64,000 nucleotides of DNA from an uncultured Dehalococcoidia bacterium. Its GTDB lineage: Bacteria > Chloroflexota > Dehalococcoidia > Lucifugimonadales > UBA3495. Every line of letters starts with the position of its first letter. Position 1 is the first letter of the stretch. The position numbers were made by a program, and so were the translations under genes. The stretch spans positions 1,094,880-1,158,879 of the forward strand of contig CATOSP010000002.1 of the NCBI GenBank assembly GCA_951812625.1, read 5' to 3'. This document shows, piece after piece, positions 27,498 through 35,769 of this stretch. Under the pieces are notes generated by a model, which was not told where the DNA came from, did not search any database, and saw only the letters and a list, made by a program, of their open reading frames with translations.

Positions 27498-29174
27498 TCA
27501 CTGGGCGAGTCCAATGCGGTGGTCAAAGAAATAGAGACTGGCCGGGTGCGGCTCGAAACCGGTTACCCGTTCACTGACGCCGTACACCATGTACACATGG
27601 GCCACCGGCAGAAAAGCGCTTTCCTCGGCGACGACGGCTAAAGCGTCGCAGGCGATGCCCTTTCGCTGCTCGATATCGGATACAGTGCCGGCTCTGGCGA
27701 CTATGTCAGCCAGTCTGGCATTGTCGTAGTGGCCGTAGTTGTTAGCGCCGCTACCACTGGCATCGGCCCGGATACCGGCGTACTTGCTGACGTTTACCAC
27801 CGGGTCTCCGGTTTCGACAACGCTGTTGAACCAACCAAAGAGATCCCATTCCGGCTCGTTGACCACGGACCATTCAGTGATGCGGACCTCAGCCTGAATG
27901 CCCACGTCAACCAGCATTGCCTGGGCAGCCTCGGCCATAATGGGCAACCGGAACCTCTCGGGATAACCGCCGATAACAATTTCCAGCGGCTGACCGTCCT
28001 TGTCCAGGACTCCGTCGCCGTTGCTGTCGGCGTAGCCGGCCTGCGCCAGCAAATTGCGGGCTTGGTCAGGATCGTAGCCCGGCGCGGTCACTCCAGGACA
28101 GGACACCACGGCTTCCGGGAGCAGCAGTTCAGCGAAAGACCCGGTTCCCTCTGGGGCGACCAGGTCCGCAATGCTCTTGCGGTCGATGGCGTGGGCCACT
28201 GCCCGGAGCACCAGAGGGTCGGACAGCGTGCCGCGCTCGAAATTGACCCACCACATGACCACGGAGGTGCCGATGCCGGCGGTCAGGCTGTGCATACCTG
28301 GCTGGGAGTTGATTGCCTGGGCTCCATTGGGTGAAATGTTGATGGCAACGTCAATGTCCCCTGCCTGCAGGGCCAGCTCCCGGCTGTTGGTGTCGGGAAT
28401 GGCGAGATGCTCGATGCCGGCCAGTGGTGGAGTTCCACCCCAGTAGTCGTCGTTGGCCACGCTGCTGAGGCGCTCCTTCTGGACATACTCGGTGGGAATG
28501 TAGGGGCCCGTCAGGGCGCCCGCGTCTATGAAATTGCCTTCGCCGGCGGCATCCGCTGCGGCCGCGTCGGTAATCGCCGTAGCGGGAGAGGTCAACAGGC
28601 CTGGCAGGGTCGGTCGTGGGTCCGTCGTGGTGACCGTGATGGTCTGGCCATCCTTGACGGACACGGTGTCGATGCCCAGATTTTCCGCCGATGCTGGAGA
28701 CAACCGGATGGTCCTCTCCAGGGAGGCCTTGACTGCCTGAGCATCCATGGCGTTCCCGTTGTGGAACCTGACATCCGGCCGGAGAGTGATTTCCCAGGTT
28801 GACGGGTCTGTCTGAACGGCGGCCATCGCCAGCCACGGTTCAGGACTGAGATTGGTTGCGGACAGCCGGAACAAGTTTTCCGACATTCCCGACTGGTTGG
28901 CGACCCAGCCGCTTTCCACCGGGTCCAGGGGGCTGTCGAGCCAGATGACGCCCGCGTTCAGGATGGGACGTTCCCCAACATTGGCCGGGTCCGCTGGCTG
29001 TTCCGATGTTTCAGTCGCCTGAGGGGATTGTTGCGGAACCATGGTTGCTGCCGTGGAGGTAGGTGTGTTTTCCGTGGTGGCGTCCGGCGTTCCACAAGCC
29101 ACCGCCAGGGCCAGCAACAGCGCAAACGTCGCCGGAATAACAGATCTGATACTTTGTATCATTAATTTTGGCAA
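27498..29174 (-). CDS. Family-5 solute-binding lipoprotein (peptide/nickel/metallophore type)
   Basis: Extracytoplasmic binding protein of SBP_bac_5. Signal peptide with lipobox LALAVACG, then a Thr/Pro-rich linker (~residues 30-65), then the binding domain. The family marks are WEITLRPDVRFHNGNAMDAQ and VKASLERTIRLSP, DPLVLRAVAHAIDRKSIADL, and GYDPDQARNLLAQAGYADSN. A TTG start (29174) fits an AGAGGAT site; an ATG four codons later is possible. It is the first transporter gene, about 90 bases after the WD40 gene and in the same direction as cobW. Its link to the zinc genes suggests a metal or metal-chelate ligand, but a peptide is equally possible from sequence alone. Confidence 0.9.
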   Translation of the reverse strand: MPKLMIQSIRSVIPATFALLLALAVACGTPDATTENTPTSTAATMVPQQSPQATETSEQPADPANVGERPILNAGVIWLDSPLDPVESGWVANQSGMSENLFRLSATNLSPEPWLAMAAVQTDPSTWEITLRPDVRFHNGNAMDAQAVKASLERTIRLSPASAENLGIDTVSVKDGQTITVTTTDPRPTLPGLLTSPATAITDAAAADAAGEGNFIDAGALTGPYIPTEYVQKERLSSVANDDYWGGTPPLAGIEHLAIPDTNSRELALQAGDIDVAINISPNGAQAINSQPGMHSLTAGIGTSVVMWWVNFERGTLSDPLVLRAVAHAIDRKSIADLVAPEGTGSFAELLLPEAVVSCPGVTAPGYDPDQARNLLAQAGYADSNGDGVLDKDGQPLEIVIGGYPERFRLPIMAEAAQAMLVDVGIQAEVRITEWSVVNEPEWDLFGWFNSVVETGDPVVNVSKYAGIRADASGSGANNYGHYDNARLADIVARAGTVSDIEQRKGIACDALAVVAEESAFLPVAHVYMVYGVSERVTGFEPHPASLYFFDHRIGLAQ

Positions 29175-29263
29175 AGCAATCCTCTGAATGGGTATTTATT
29201 GGAAAATACCGATGTGTGGGTTCAGGGGCAACAGGTGTGACAGATCGATGGGTGGGCGGAGGG

Positions 29264-30364
29264 TCAGCCTCCGCCCGAACCGGAGCGCTGCGCTTCGCGG
29301 GCCCGTTTAACTCGGCCCTTTGTTGGTCCTATCCGCCAAACCGTTACGCCGCCGCGGGCGTCGAGGGCAGCAAGGCCGCCCCCGTCGGGCCGCCAGTACA
29401 ATTCGGCCACGGAGACCCCAAGATCTTCCGCCCCTATCGGTCCGCCTTTTCCATTTCTTTGCAGCGACCACACAACCACTGCCCCATCGCGCCCCCCCGA
29501 TGCCAGGCGCCTCTCGCCGGGCGAAAAGGCAAGCGTCGTAATGGGTTGTTCATGAAACCTCAAAACGCCGGGCCGCGTGCCTTCGGGGCCTTTTCCCCGG
29601 AATACCCAGACCGTAACCGCCTCGCCGCCTCCGGTGGCCAGAAGGGTGCCGTTATGGTCAAAAGCCAAGGCCGACGGCTTGGCGGCATATCCCCACATCT
29701 CGGAGTCCTGACCCGTGGCGCGGCGCCAGAAGTGTACCGAGTTGTCCTGGCTGCCGCAGACCACGATGCCCCCGTCGGGGCTTAGTACCATCGACACTAA
29801 AGACCCCTGCCACTCCAGCTTTTGCTGAGGCTCGCCGGTGTCCGGGCTGAAAAAGGCCACTCGACCGTAACAGGCAGTTGCCAGTTCCCTCGGGCCAGAC
29901 CAGGCGATGGCGCTGACGGTGCTGGGGTGATCATCAGACCGCCAGACCTCCGCGCCGTCCACGTCATACACGCGAACCTGCCGGGAGCAGGAGGCCGCCA
30001 GTCTTTGGCCGTCCTTCGACCACGCCACGTTTTCCGCCCAACCGCTCCCGACGTCGATAGCCCGGGTTACCCGTCCTTCGGCGGCATCCCAGAGCAAGAC
30101 TCGTCCGTCTTGGCCGGCCGTAGCGAACACGCTTCCCTTCGGGTGGATTGCCACCGAGAGCACGCCGCCGTCATGAACCCCGTGCTGTTCCCAGGCCCTC
30201 TCGCCCGACTCGCCGTCAAAGGCGTAAACGCCGCCCTCGGCATCGCCGACCACCAGCGTCTCTCCGCCCCCGCTCCAGCCCCCGGCCATAGCGTAGTCGC
30301 CGACCATCGCAAACCAGCCCCGCTGAAGAACGCCCATCGCGCTGCCGGCATCTAAATCAGACAT
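29264..30364 (-). CDS. WD40-repeat protein coupled to COG0523 GTPase
   Basis: 366-residue beta-propeller with about seven WD-type repeats, e.g. GVHDGGVLSVAIHPKGSVFA / TAGQDGRVLLWDAAEG, SPDGGIVVCGSQDNSVHFWR, EQPITTLAFSPGERRLASGG / RDGAVVVWSL. No signal peptide, so cytoplasmic. The ATG at 30364 is chosen because it overlaps the last 13 bases of the cobW gene, implying translational coupling. Probably a scaffold or partner for the GTPase in metal handling; the partner function is inferred from context only. Confidence 0.85.
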   Translation of the reverse strand: MSDLDAGSAMGVLQRGWFAMVGDYAMAGGWSGGGETLVVGDAEGGVYAFDGESGERAWEQHGVHDGGVLSVAIHPKGSVFATAGQDGRVLLWDAAEGRVTRAIDVGSGWAENVAWSKDGQRLAASCSRQVRVYDVDGAEVWRSDDHPSTVSAIAWSGPRELATACYGRVAFFSPDTGEPQQKLEWQGSLVSMVLSPDGGIVVCGSQDNSVHFWRRATGQDSEMWGYAAKPSALAFDHNGTLLATGGGEAVTVWVFRGKGPEGTRPGVLRFHEQPITTLAFSPGERRLASGGRDGAVVVWSLQRNGKGGPIGAEDLGVSVAELYWRPDGGGLAALDARGGVTVWRIGPTKGRVKRAREAQRSGSGGG

Positions 30365-31779
30365 GCTTCGAACCCCTCCCTCATACTCTGTCCATCGAGG
30401 TTGCGTCCGATGAAGACGAGCTGATTGCGGCGGGGTGCGTCCCCCCATTCACGGTCCGGCTGGCCGTCAAAGAGCATGTGAACCCCCTGGAAGACGAAGC
30501 GACGCGACTCCCCCGCGACACTGATGAAGCCCTTCATCCGGAAGATGTCCACCCCGCGCTCCCGGAGCAGTTGCCCGAGCCAGGCGTTGAGCTTTTCAGG
30601 GTCGGCGTCACCGTCTACCTCGATAGAGATCGATCCCACCTCGTCGTCGTGCTCGTGCTGGGCGACCCAGGTTCGCTCGGCTTCGGCGGGAACCGCCGCT
30701 CCCTTGATGCGTTGTGTGTCTGTCTCTGTCTCTGTGCAGGCAGGCTCGGAGCAAAAGTTGCCCCCCAGTTTGAAAGCCCCTCCATCCGCGTTCCTCAGTT
30801 GGAGATCGAATTCCTCCGCGAGGTGCTGGGCGTAGAGGCCAACCCTCCCCGGCGTAGCGACCTCAAAGAAGAACGACTTGCGTCCTGGGGAATCGAGCCG
30901 GAGGCTCACATGCTTTCCAACCGGAATCTCTTCCTCCGGCTGGATGACCTCCGCAGGTTCGGCGTACTGCCGTACACACCACTCCGCGCTTTCCCGGAGG
31001 GCAGCGTCATCCGTGCCCTGATTGGGCACGACGACGAGCGACATCGCCGGATCAGGTCCATCGGCGAGGTTGAGTTCGTAGCGGCCGGTATCGAGCGAAT
31101 AGACTCCCGTCCATTCGAAGGGATACTCAGGTTCGAGGAAGGTGGGACGACGCTCGAGCACCTGGTCCAGGTCGAATGCGCTGAGGTCTAGTACAGTGTC
31201 GACGGGTACGTTCGCCCGCTCGCTGCGCACGACTCGCGCCATTCGGTTCATGCCCCGGAGCCGAGCTTCCAGACTGTCAAGGGCCTCGCCGTTGACGAGG
31301 TCCGTCTTGTTGAGGACGAGAACGTCTGCGAACGCGATTTGCTCCGTGCTTTCGTCGCTTCGGCCGAGTTGCTGATCGATGTGGGCTGCGTCGACGAGGG
31401 TGACGATTCCGTCAAGGGCGTATTCAGCACGAAGCTCTTCGTCCATGAAGAAGGTCTGAGCGACCGGACCGGGATCAGCGAGCCCGGTGGTTTCCACCAA
31501 AACATAGTCGAACTTGTCCCGGCGCTTATTGAGATTGTTGAGTACCCGAATCAGGTCTCCGCGCACCGTGCAGCAGATGCAACCGTTCGACATCTCGAAG
31601 ACTTCCTCGTCAGCGTTGATGACGAGCGCCTGATCGATGCCGACCTCCCCATACTCGTTCTCGATCACGGCAATGCGCTTGCCGTGCTCCTCAGTCAAGA
31701 TCCGGTTGAGCAGGGTCGTCTTGCCAGAGCCGAGAAAGCCAGTGAGGATGGTAACAGGTACTTTGCGCTGCGTGTTCAT
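30352..31779 (-). CDS. COG0523/CobW-family GTPase (predicted zinc metallochaperone)
   Basis: 475-residue G3E GTPase. Walker A GFLGSGKTTLLNRIL near the N terminus, the metal-binding CxCC motif in SNGCICCTVRGDL, Walker B-like region VLVETTGLADPGPV, and NKTDL for guanine specificity. The C-terminal CobW_C domain ends RNQLVFIGRNLD. A clear AAAGGAGG site precedes the ATG. Proteins of this family deliver zinc to client enzymes under zinc starvation (ZNG1/ZigA type). A candidate Zur site lies about 30 bases upstream (31809-31823). Confidence 0.92.
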   Translation of the reverse strand: MNTQRKVPVTILTGFLGSGKTTLLNRILTEEHGKRIAVIENEYGEVGIDQALVINADEEVFEMSNGCICCTVRGDLIRVLNNLNKRRDKFDYVLVETTGLADPGPVAQTFFMDEELRAEYALDGIVTLVDAAHIDQQLGRSDESTEQIAFADVLVLNKTDLVNGEALDSLEARLRGMNRMARVVRSERANVPVDTVLDLSAFDLDQVLERRPTFLEPEYPFEWTGVYSLDTGRYELNLADGPDPAMSLVVVPNQGTDDAALRESAEWCVRQYAEPAEVIQPEEEIPVGKHVSLRLDSPGRKSFFFEVATPGRVGLYAQHLAEEFDLQLRNADGGAFKLGGNFCSEPACTETETDTQRIKGAAVPAEAERTWVAQHEHDDEVGSISIEVDGDADPEKLNAWLGQLLRERGVDIFRMKGFISVAGESRRFVFQGVHMLFDGQPDREWGDAPRRNQLVFIGRNLDGQSMREGFEACLI

Positions 31780-31808
31780 ATAGATTCCTCCTTTGGATTA
31801 GATTTTCT

Positions 31809-31823
31809 TGAGATAATGTATCG
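31809..31823. promoter_or_regulatory. Candidate Zur box upstream of cobW-type gene
   Basis: TGAGATAATGTATCG, one of four similar 15-mers in this region (consensus TGAGATAA-GTATCA). Position 30-45 bases before the cobW start suits repression. Confidence 0.55.
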
Positions 31824-31889
31824 ATTGCAGATAGCAACGGGCCGAGGGTGTCGCAGGGGGTAGACCAACGTCCCTCTTCGCCGGTCCAC

Positions 31890-32116
31890 CTTGCCCAGGG
31901 TCACTCTCTCCTGGTGAACAGGGTGCTCTTACCGGCTTTGTTGGATCCGAGACGACCAGCAGGGTACTCGCGCTTACATCGAAGGTAACCTTGATCAGGG
32001 CCATGCACCCGTCCAGTTCCACGCCGCTCAGTCAAGATCCGGTTGAGCAGGGTCGTCTTGCCAGAACCGAGGGAGGCGGTGAGGATGGTGACAGGTACTT
32101 TGCGCGGCGTGTCCAT
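31890..32116 (-). pseudogene. Broken cobW start followed by znuC-like fragment
   Basis: From 32116 the frame reads MDTPRKVPVTILTASLGSGK and TTLLNRILTE, a second copy of the beginning of the GTPase gene. It then decays into a fragment whose translation (ALIKVTFDVSASTLLVV, then KAGKSTLF) corresponds to the N-terminal Walker A region of a ZnuC-type ABC ATPase. Several stops and frame changes are present. It has its own Zur-like box upstream (32141-32155). Confidence 0.65.
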
Positions 32117-32140
32117 ATAGAATCCTCTCTTGTGCTTTAT

Positions 32141-32155
32141 TGCGATACCGTATCA
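32141..32155. promoter_or_regulatory. Candidate Zur box upstream of broken cobW copy
   Basis: TGCGATACCGTATCA, containing the perfect palindrome GATAC-C-GTATC. It lies 25-39 bases before the ATG of the broken cobW copy, the same relative position as the box before the intact gene. Confidence 0.5.
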
Positions 32156-32271
32156 ACGGTGCTATTCACATTGCCGATGTTGTCCCGCCGGGGAACGCTG
32201 GCCTACGCTCCCTGCGCCGTTCCACGTTACTCGGGGTTACTCTCCCCAAGTGAACGGGGAGCACTCTGGAA

Positions 32272-32370
32272 TTCGCATCGAATAGGGTGCTCTTACCCAC
32301 TCCGTTGGGACCTACAACGCCCATCAGAGTACCCGCACCCAAATGGAAGGTAACGTTGCCCAGGGCCGTT
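32272..32370 (-). pseudogene. znuC-like ABC ATPase fragment (Walker A region)
   Basis: The minus strand encodes ALGNVTFHLGAGTLMGVV followed by GPNGVGKSTLF, the start and Walker A loop of a ZnuC-type metal ABC ATPase. Only about 33 codons remain. It is the better preserved of two such fragments; the other is at about 31890-32005. Confidence 0.65.
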
Positions 32371-32437
32371 TACCCTTCCAGTTCTTCAGTTCCGTCCTGC
32401 AGCGACATGCTGGCATCGCGCGATGGAGGAGCCGGGA

Positions 32438-34756
32438 TCATTTCAAGGCCTCCACTATCCGTTCCACGTTGGTCCGCACCATGCCGAGGTATGTGTCCCC
32501 GCTGCTGCCCTCGACTCCCATGGAGCCGGAATAGAGCTGGACCAGTTCCGCTCCGGTTTCCCTGGCCACGGCCCGCGCCAGCCTTTCGCTGACGGTGGTC
32601 TCGCCAAACACAGCGGGCACACCGTGCTCCCGGACCACCTCAATCACCTCCGCGATGTGCTCCGCCGAGGGTTCCAGGTCCGGGCCCAGAGACGGTATGA
32701 CCAGGCCGACAACCTCAAACCCATAAGCCTTTGCGAAGTAGGCGAAGGTGTCATGGGATGTAACCAGCAGCCTGCGTTCCGGCTGCACTACTTCAACCTG
32801 CTCCAGGATCCAGGCGTGCAACTCGTCAAGCTGCTTCCCATAATCGGTGGCGTTACGCTGGTAGACAGTAGCGCCCTCGGGGTCCAGTGCCGAAAGCTGA
32901 GCGGCTATTTCGTTGACGGCAATCTTCACCCTTACTGGATCGAACCAGAAATGGGGGTCCAGAGGGCCGTGGTCGTGCTCATCTTCGGCGTGTTCGTCGT
33001 GGCCGCCGCCCTCGCCACCCACGATTCCCACGAAAGCGATCTTGGTTGGGGAGCCAGAGATGTCCCAATGCCCGACTTCCGCCAGATCATGGGCATCCAG
33101 TTGCAGCACCTGTCCTCCCACTGAGTCGGTGATGAATACCGCGCCGGGCGCCGTGGCCAGGTGGGGCCGAGCCCAGAAACCGGTTTCCACCGGCGTGGTC
33201 AAAAGCCCGGACGAGGAAGCCAGCATGTCCAGGTCATGAGCGTCGTACATCCGCAACTCGCCGTCGCTCATCACTACCAGCAAGGCTTCGCCGTCGAAGG
33301 TGAGGTTGACCTGTATGGGCCGCAGCCCTCCCGCAGCGGGAATCATCTGCTCCATTGATTCCTCTTCGGGGTCCACCACGTACAACCCTACCTCCCCGCC
33401 CAGGGCAAAGAAGTGGTCCAGTCCGGGATATCCCCAAACCGAGGTCAGGCGGAAGTCATCCCCGGAAGCATCCGGGGCCTCGATGAAGACGTGGGAGTAC
33501 TCGCCGTCGTGCGCCTCGACCGCCAGTGCGCCGCCCGTACAGCCGAACACTGCCTGATGGCCGTTGCCCGCGTCCCCGTGCAAATCGGGGCATCCGTGGG
33601 CGGTATAGAGGATGTCGCCGTTCACGTCCCGGATTTCCGCCCCGATCGGGTTCCTCGCGTCCGGGTTTGCCGGGTAATCGGGATGCTTCAGGCTGACTGC
33701 AAAGAGGTCATCCTCCAGCGGCACGGCTGCTCCGTGTTGCGGACCTGCGTTGAAACTCAGCGGCACATAATCACTGCCCTGCTCATCCAGGTCATGCTCA
33801 TTGATGAGCACTGACTCCCCCGAGCCATCGTAGAAAATGGTCGCCCACTCCTCTCCTACATACAGGTGCACCGGACGGTCCCCGGCCAAATCGATGTCAA
33901 GCCGCTGCGTCGGTGCTTCCACCAGGTCGAAATGATCTCCGTGAGCCTCCATGAATATGCCGCCGTCAAACAGGTGGGCGGCATTGGCGTCAGGGGAAAC
34001 GGCGATTGCATAGCGGCCGTTCTGGGTTGAATAAATCCGGCCAGCCCGGGATCCGAGATCGAAGTGGTCCTGGTCCACCTCTCCCGTTTCCAGGTCTATT
34101 ACGGAGACCTTGCCCTCCTCCCCGTCGCCGATCAGCAAACGCCCCATAACCGCCGATTCGCCATGGTCGTCGGCTGACATCGTCTCGCCATGGTCATCCC
34201 CGCCGTGGCCATGCGGGTCCGGACCGGTAGACTCAATAGGGTCAACAAATTCCCCAAGGGCGATTGACTTGGACTCATCTGTGCTGGCATTGCGCAACAG
34301 GTCATACAGCCATTCGGCCTCCAGGTTCAGGCCGACGGTAAACACAACATCCGCGTCCGCGACCTTGGCCACATCTTGACCTCCCGGCGAGAAGGAGTGT
34401 GGGTCTTGACCTAGTGGCAACATGGCAAAGACCTCTGCCCGGTCTCCACCCACGATTTTGGCCCAGTCGCCCACGAAATTGGTAGAAGTGACCACCTTGA
34501 CGGTCGAGTTGGATAGCGAGGGTCCGGCAGTACTCGAGCCAGTAGGCGTGGGTTCAGGACGCGCCGTCCGCTGGGTTGGCTGAGAATCGATGGGTGCAAC
34601 GGCGACAGCAGCGGTTGGCGCTGTCCCTTCCGTTGCCTGGGTGTCCTGGCCATCTGCGCAGGCAGTCAGTAAGGCCCCGCAGAATACGACGAGGCCCAAG
34701 GCTAACGCCTGGGCCAAGCGGCCAAGTCCGATAGTGTGACCTAGTATCAATGACAT
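32438..34756 (-). CDS. Zinc-binding lipoprotein: ZnuA/AztC domain with inserted AztD-like beta-propeller
   Basis: 772-residue predicted lipoprotein, signal lipobox LLTACADG. Residues ~75-180 are the N-terminal lobe of a cluster A-I zinc-binding protein (VKVVTSTNFVGDWAKIVGGD, zinc His in GQDPHSFSP). The His/Asp-rich GPDPHGHGGDDHGETMSADD stretch follows. Then ~390 residues of propeller resembling the periplasmic zinc chaperone AztD (VMGRLLIGDGEEGKVSVIDL, NGRYAIAVSPDANAAHLFDG, AHGCPDLHG, FGCTGGALAVEAHDG). A second His-rich stretch (GGGHDEHAEDEHDHGPLDPH) leads back into the ZnuA C-terminal lobe (LDPHFWFDP, LLVTSHDTFAYFAKAYGF, PAVFGETTVS). The propeller therefore replaces the usual mobile His loop. 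GGAGG precedes the ATG; a Zur-like box lies at 34825. Confidence 0.88.
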   Translation of the reverse strand: MSLILGHTIGLGRLAQALALGLVVFCGALLTACADGQDTQATEGTAPTAAVAVAPIDSQPTQRTARPEPTPTGSSTAGPSLSNSTVKVVTSTNFVGDWAKIVGGDRAEVFAMLPLGQDPHSFSPGGQDVAKVADADVVFTVGLNLEAEWLYDLLRNASTDESKSIALGEFVDPIESTGPDPHGHGGDDHGETMSADDHGESAVMGRLLIGDGEEGKVSVIDLETGEVDQDHFDLGSRAGRIYSTQNGRYAIAVSPDANAAHLFDGGIFMEAHGDHFDLVEAPTQRLDIDLAGDRPVHLYVGEEWATIFYDGSGESVLINEHDLDEQGSDYVPLSFNAGPQHGAAVPLEDDLFAVSLKHPDYPANPDARNPIGAEIRDVNGDILYTAHGCPDLHGDAGNGHQAVFGCTGGALAVEAHDGEYSHVFIEAPDASGDDFRLTSVWGYPGLDHFFALGGEVGLYVVDPEEESMEQMIPAAGGLRPIQVNLTFDGEALLVVMSDGELRMYDAHDLDMLASSSGLLTTPVETGFWARPHLATAPGAVFITDSVGGQVLQLDAHDLAEVGHWDISGSPTKIAFVGIVGGEGGGHDEHAEDEHDHGPLDPHFWFDPVRVKIAVNEIAAQLSALDPEGATVYQRNATDYGKQLDELHAWILEQVEVVQPERRLLVTSHDTFAYFAKAYGFEVVGLVIPSLGPDLEPSAEHIAEVIEVVREHGVPAVFGETTVSERLARAVARETGAELVQLYSGSMGVEGSSGDTYLGMVRTNVERIVEALK

Positions 34757-34824
34757 CCCGTATCCTCCATTCCTGATCGTTATTTGAACTTGACGTGAAC
34801 CCTACTGTGTTTTGGGTTTTCCCT

Positions 34825-34839
34825 GATACGATGTATCAG
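34825..34839. promoter_or_regulatory. Candidate Zur box between znuA-type gene and zur
   Basis: Perfect palindrome TGATAC-GAT-GTATCA, 69 bases upstream of the zinc-binding protein gene and just downstream of the regulator gene. Confidence 0.6.
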
Positions 34840-34888
34840 TCTTCAGCAAGCGGCGCCGTGGTCCTGGTCGGTTGGAACAAACCCCTAC

Positions 34889-35311
34889 CTACTCCCCGTC
34901 GGAGGGACAGAAGCCGCAGACCACGTACAACTCGATACGGTGGTCGATGACCTCTCCCGGAATTTCGGCGCTGATTGCGCTGATCAACCGTTCGACTGCG
35001 GCGGCCCTGAATTCCTCCACTGCGCCGCATTGAATGCACACTGAGTGGTGATCGTGATGACCGACTCGGCAGAGGCTGTACATTTGAGATACGTCGATCG
35101 TGGCGAGCTTGCACACCGCCCCTGCCTCAAGAAGCAGCTTGATGGTGCGGTATACCGTAGCCCTGCCCACCGAAGGCAGTTCTTCGCTGAGTGCCTCGAC
35201 CGTAAAGCTGTCCAGCTTCTGCTCCAGGAGCTCGGCAATCGCTCTCCTGGGAGCAGTGGCTCTACAGCCCAGCTCCTCTAACGCCGCCAGAAGCTCTTTG
35301 TCTGGAATCAC
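34889..35311 (-). CDS. zur: Fur-family regulator, probably Zur
   Basis: 140-residue metalloregulator. N-terminal winged helix (LEELGCRATAPRRAIAELLE, SVGRATVYRTIKLLLEAGAV), the metal-site block VGHHDHHSVCIQCGAVEEF, and a second Cys pair CGFC near the C terminus, together giving the structural CxxC-CxxC zinc site. GTG start. Next to zinc-uptake genes and similar operator-like palindromes, so Zur is favoured over Fur or PerR; metal specificity cannot be proved from sequence. Confidence 0.85.
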   Translation of the reverse strand: MIPDKELLAALEELGCRATAPRRAIAELLEQKLDSFTVEALSEELPSVGRATVYRTIKLLLEAGAVCKLATIDVSQMYSLCRVGHHDHHSVCIQCGAVEEFRAAAVERLISAISAEIPGEVIDHRIELYVVCGFCPSDGE

Positions 35312-35383
35312 AAAACTACTTATTGCTAGTAAGTCTCAATAATGTCCACTAGTGTGCGTTGAGGACAGTCATCATAGGGACAG

Positions 35384-35398
35384 TGAGATAAAGTATCA
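35384..35398. promoter_or_regulatory. Candidate Zur box upstream of zur
   Basis: TGAGATAAAGTATCA, 73 bases before the regulator's GTG start; suggests autoregulation. Confidence 0.5.
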
Positions 35399-35769
35399 CT
35401 CCGATATTGGCTTGTCAACCATGTGCGTGGGTGAACGTTGGTATTCTGTCAAGGGCGGCGAGATCATATACCACTGGGGCAGAGTAATTGTGTACCTCCT
35501 GCCTGATGACAGACGATAGTAAATCAGGCGGAGAGGAGGAAGAGACGGCGTTGACGGTGGGGCTTATTCATTGCCGTGGTCGTCCGGAGCTTGCGAGGCG
35601 GCACTCTCCCTCCCGCCGTTCCGTCCTCACCATCCCCACCCTTCGAAGGCCGGGTCAGTCCCCGGCAGTACTCAGGCACTCCAGGCAGGCCGGATTGCTT
35701 ATGCTTCAACTCTCCCGGCACTCAATGCGCCTGTGGCCCTTGTACAGGGTGGTGGCGTAATCGTCAGGC
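35399..35769. other. Intergenic region upstream of broken kinase gene
   Basis: About 370 bp. No intact gene; some frames may be decayed kinase sequence but lack recognisable motifs. Overlap with the promoter of the regulator on the left. Confidence 0.4.
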
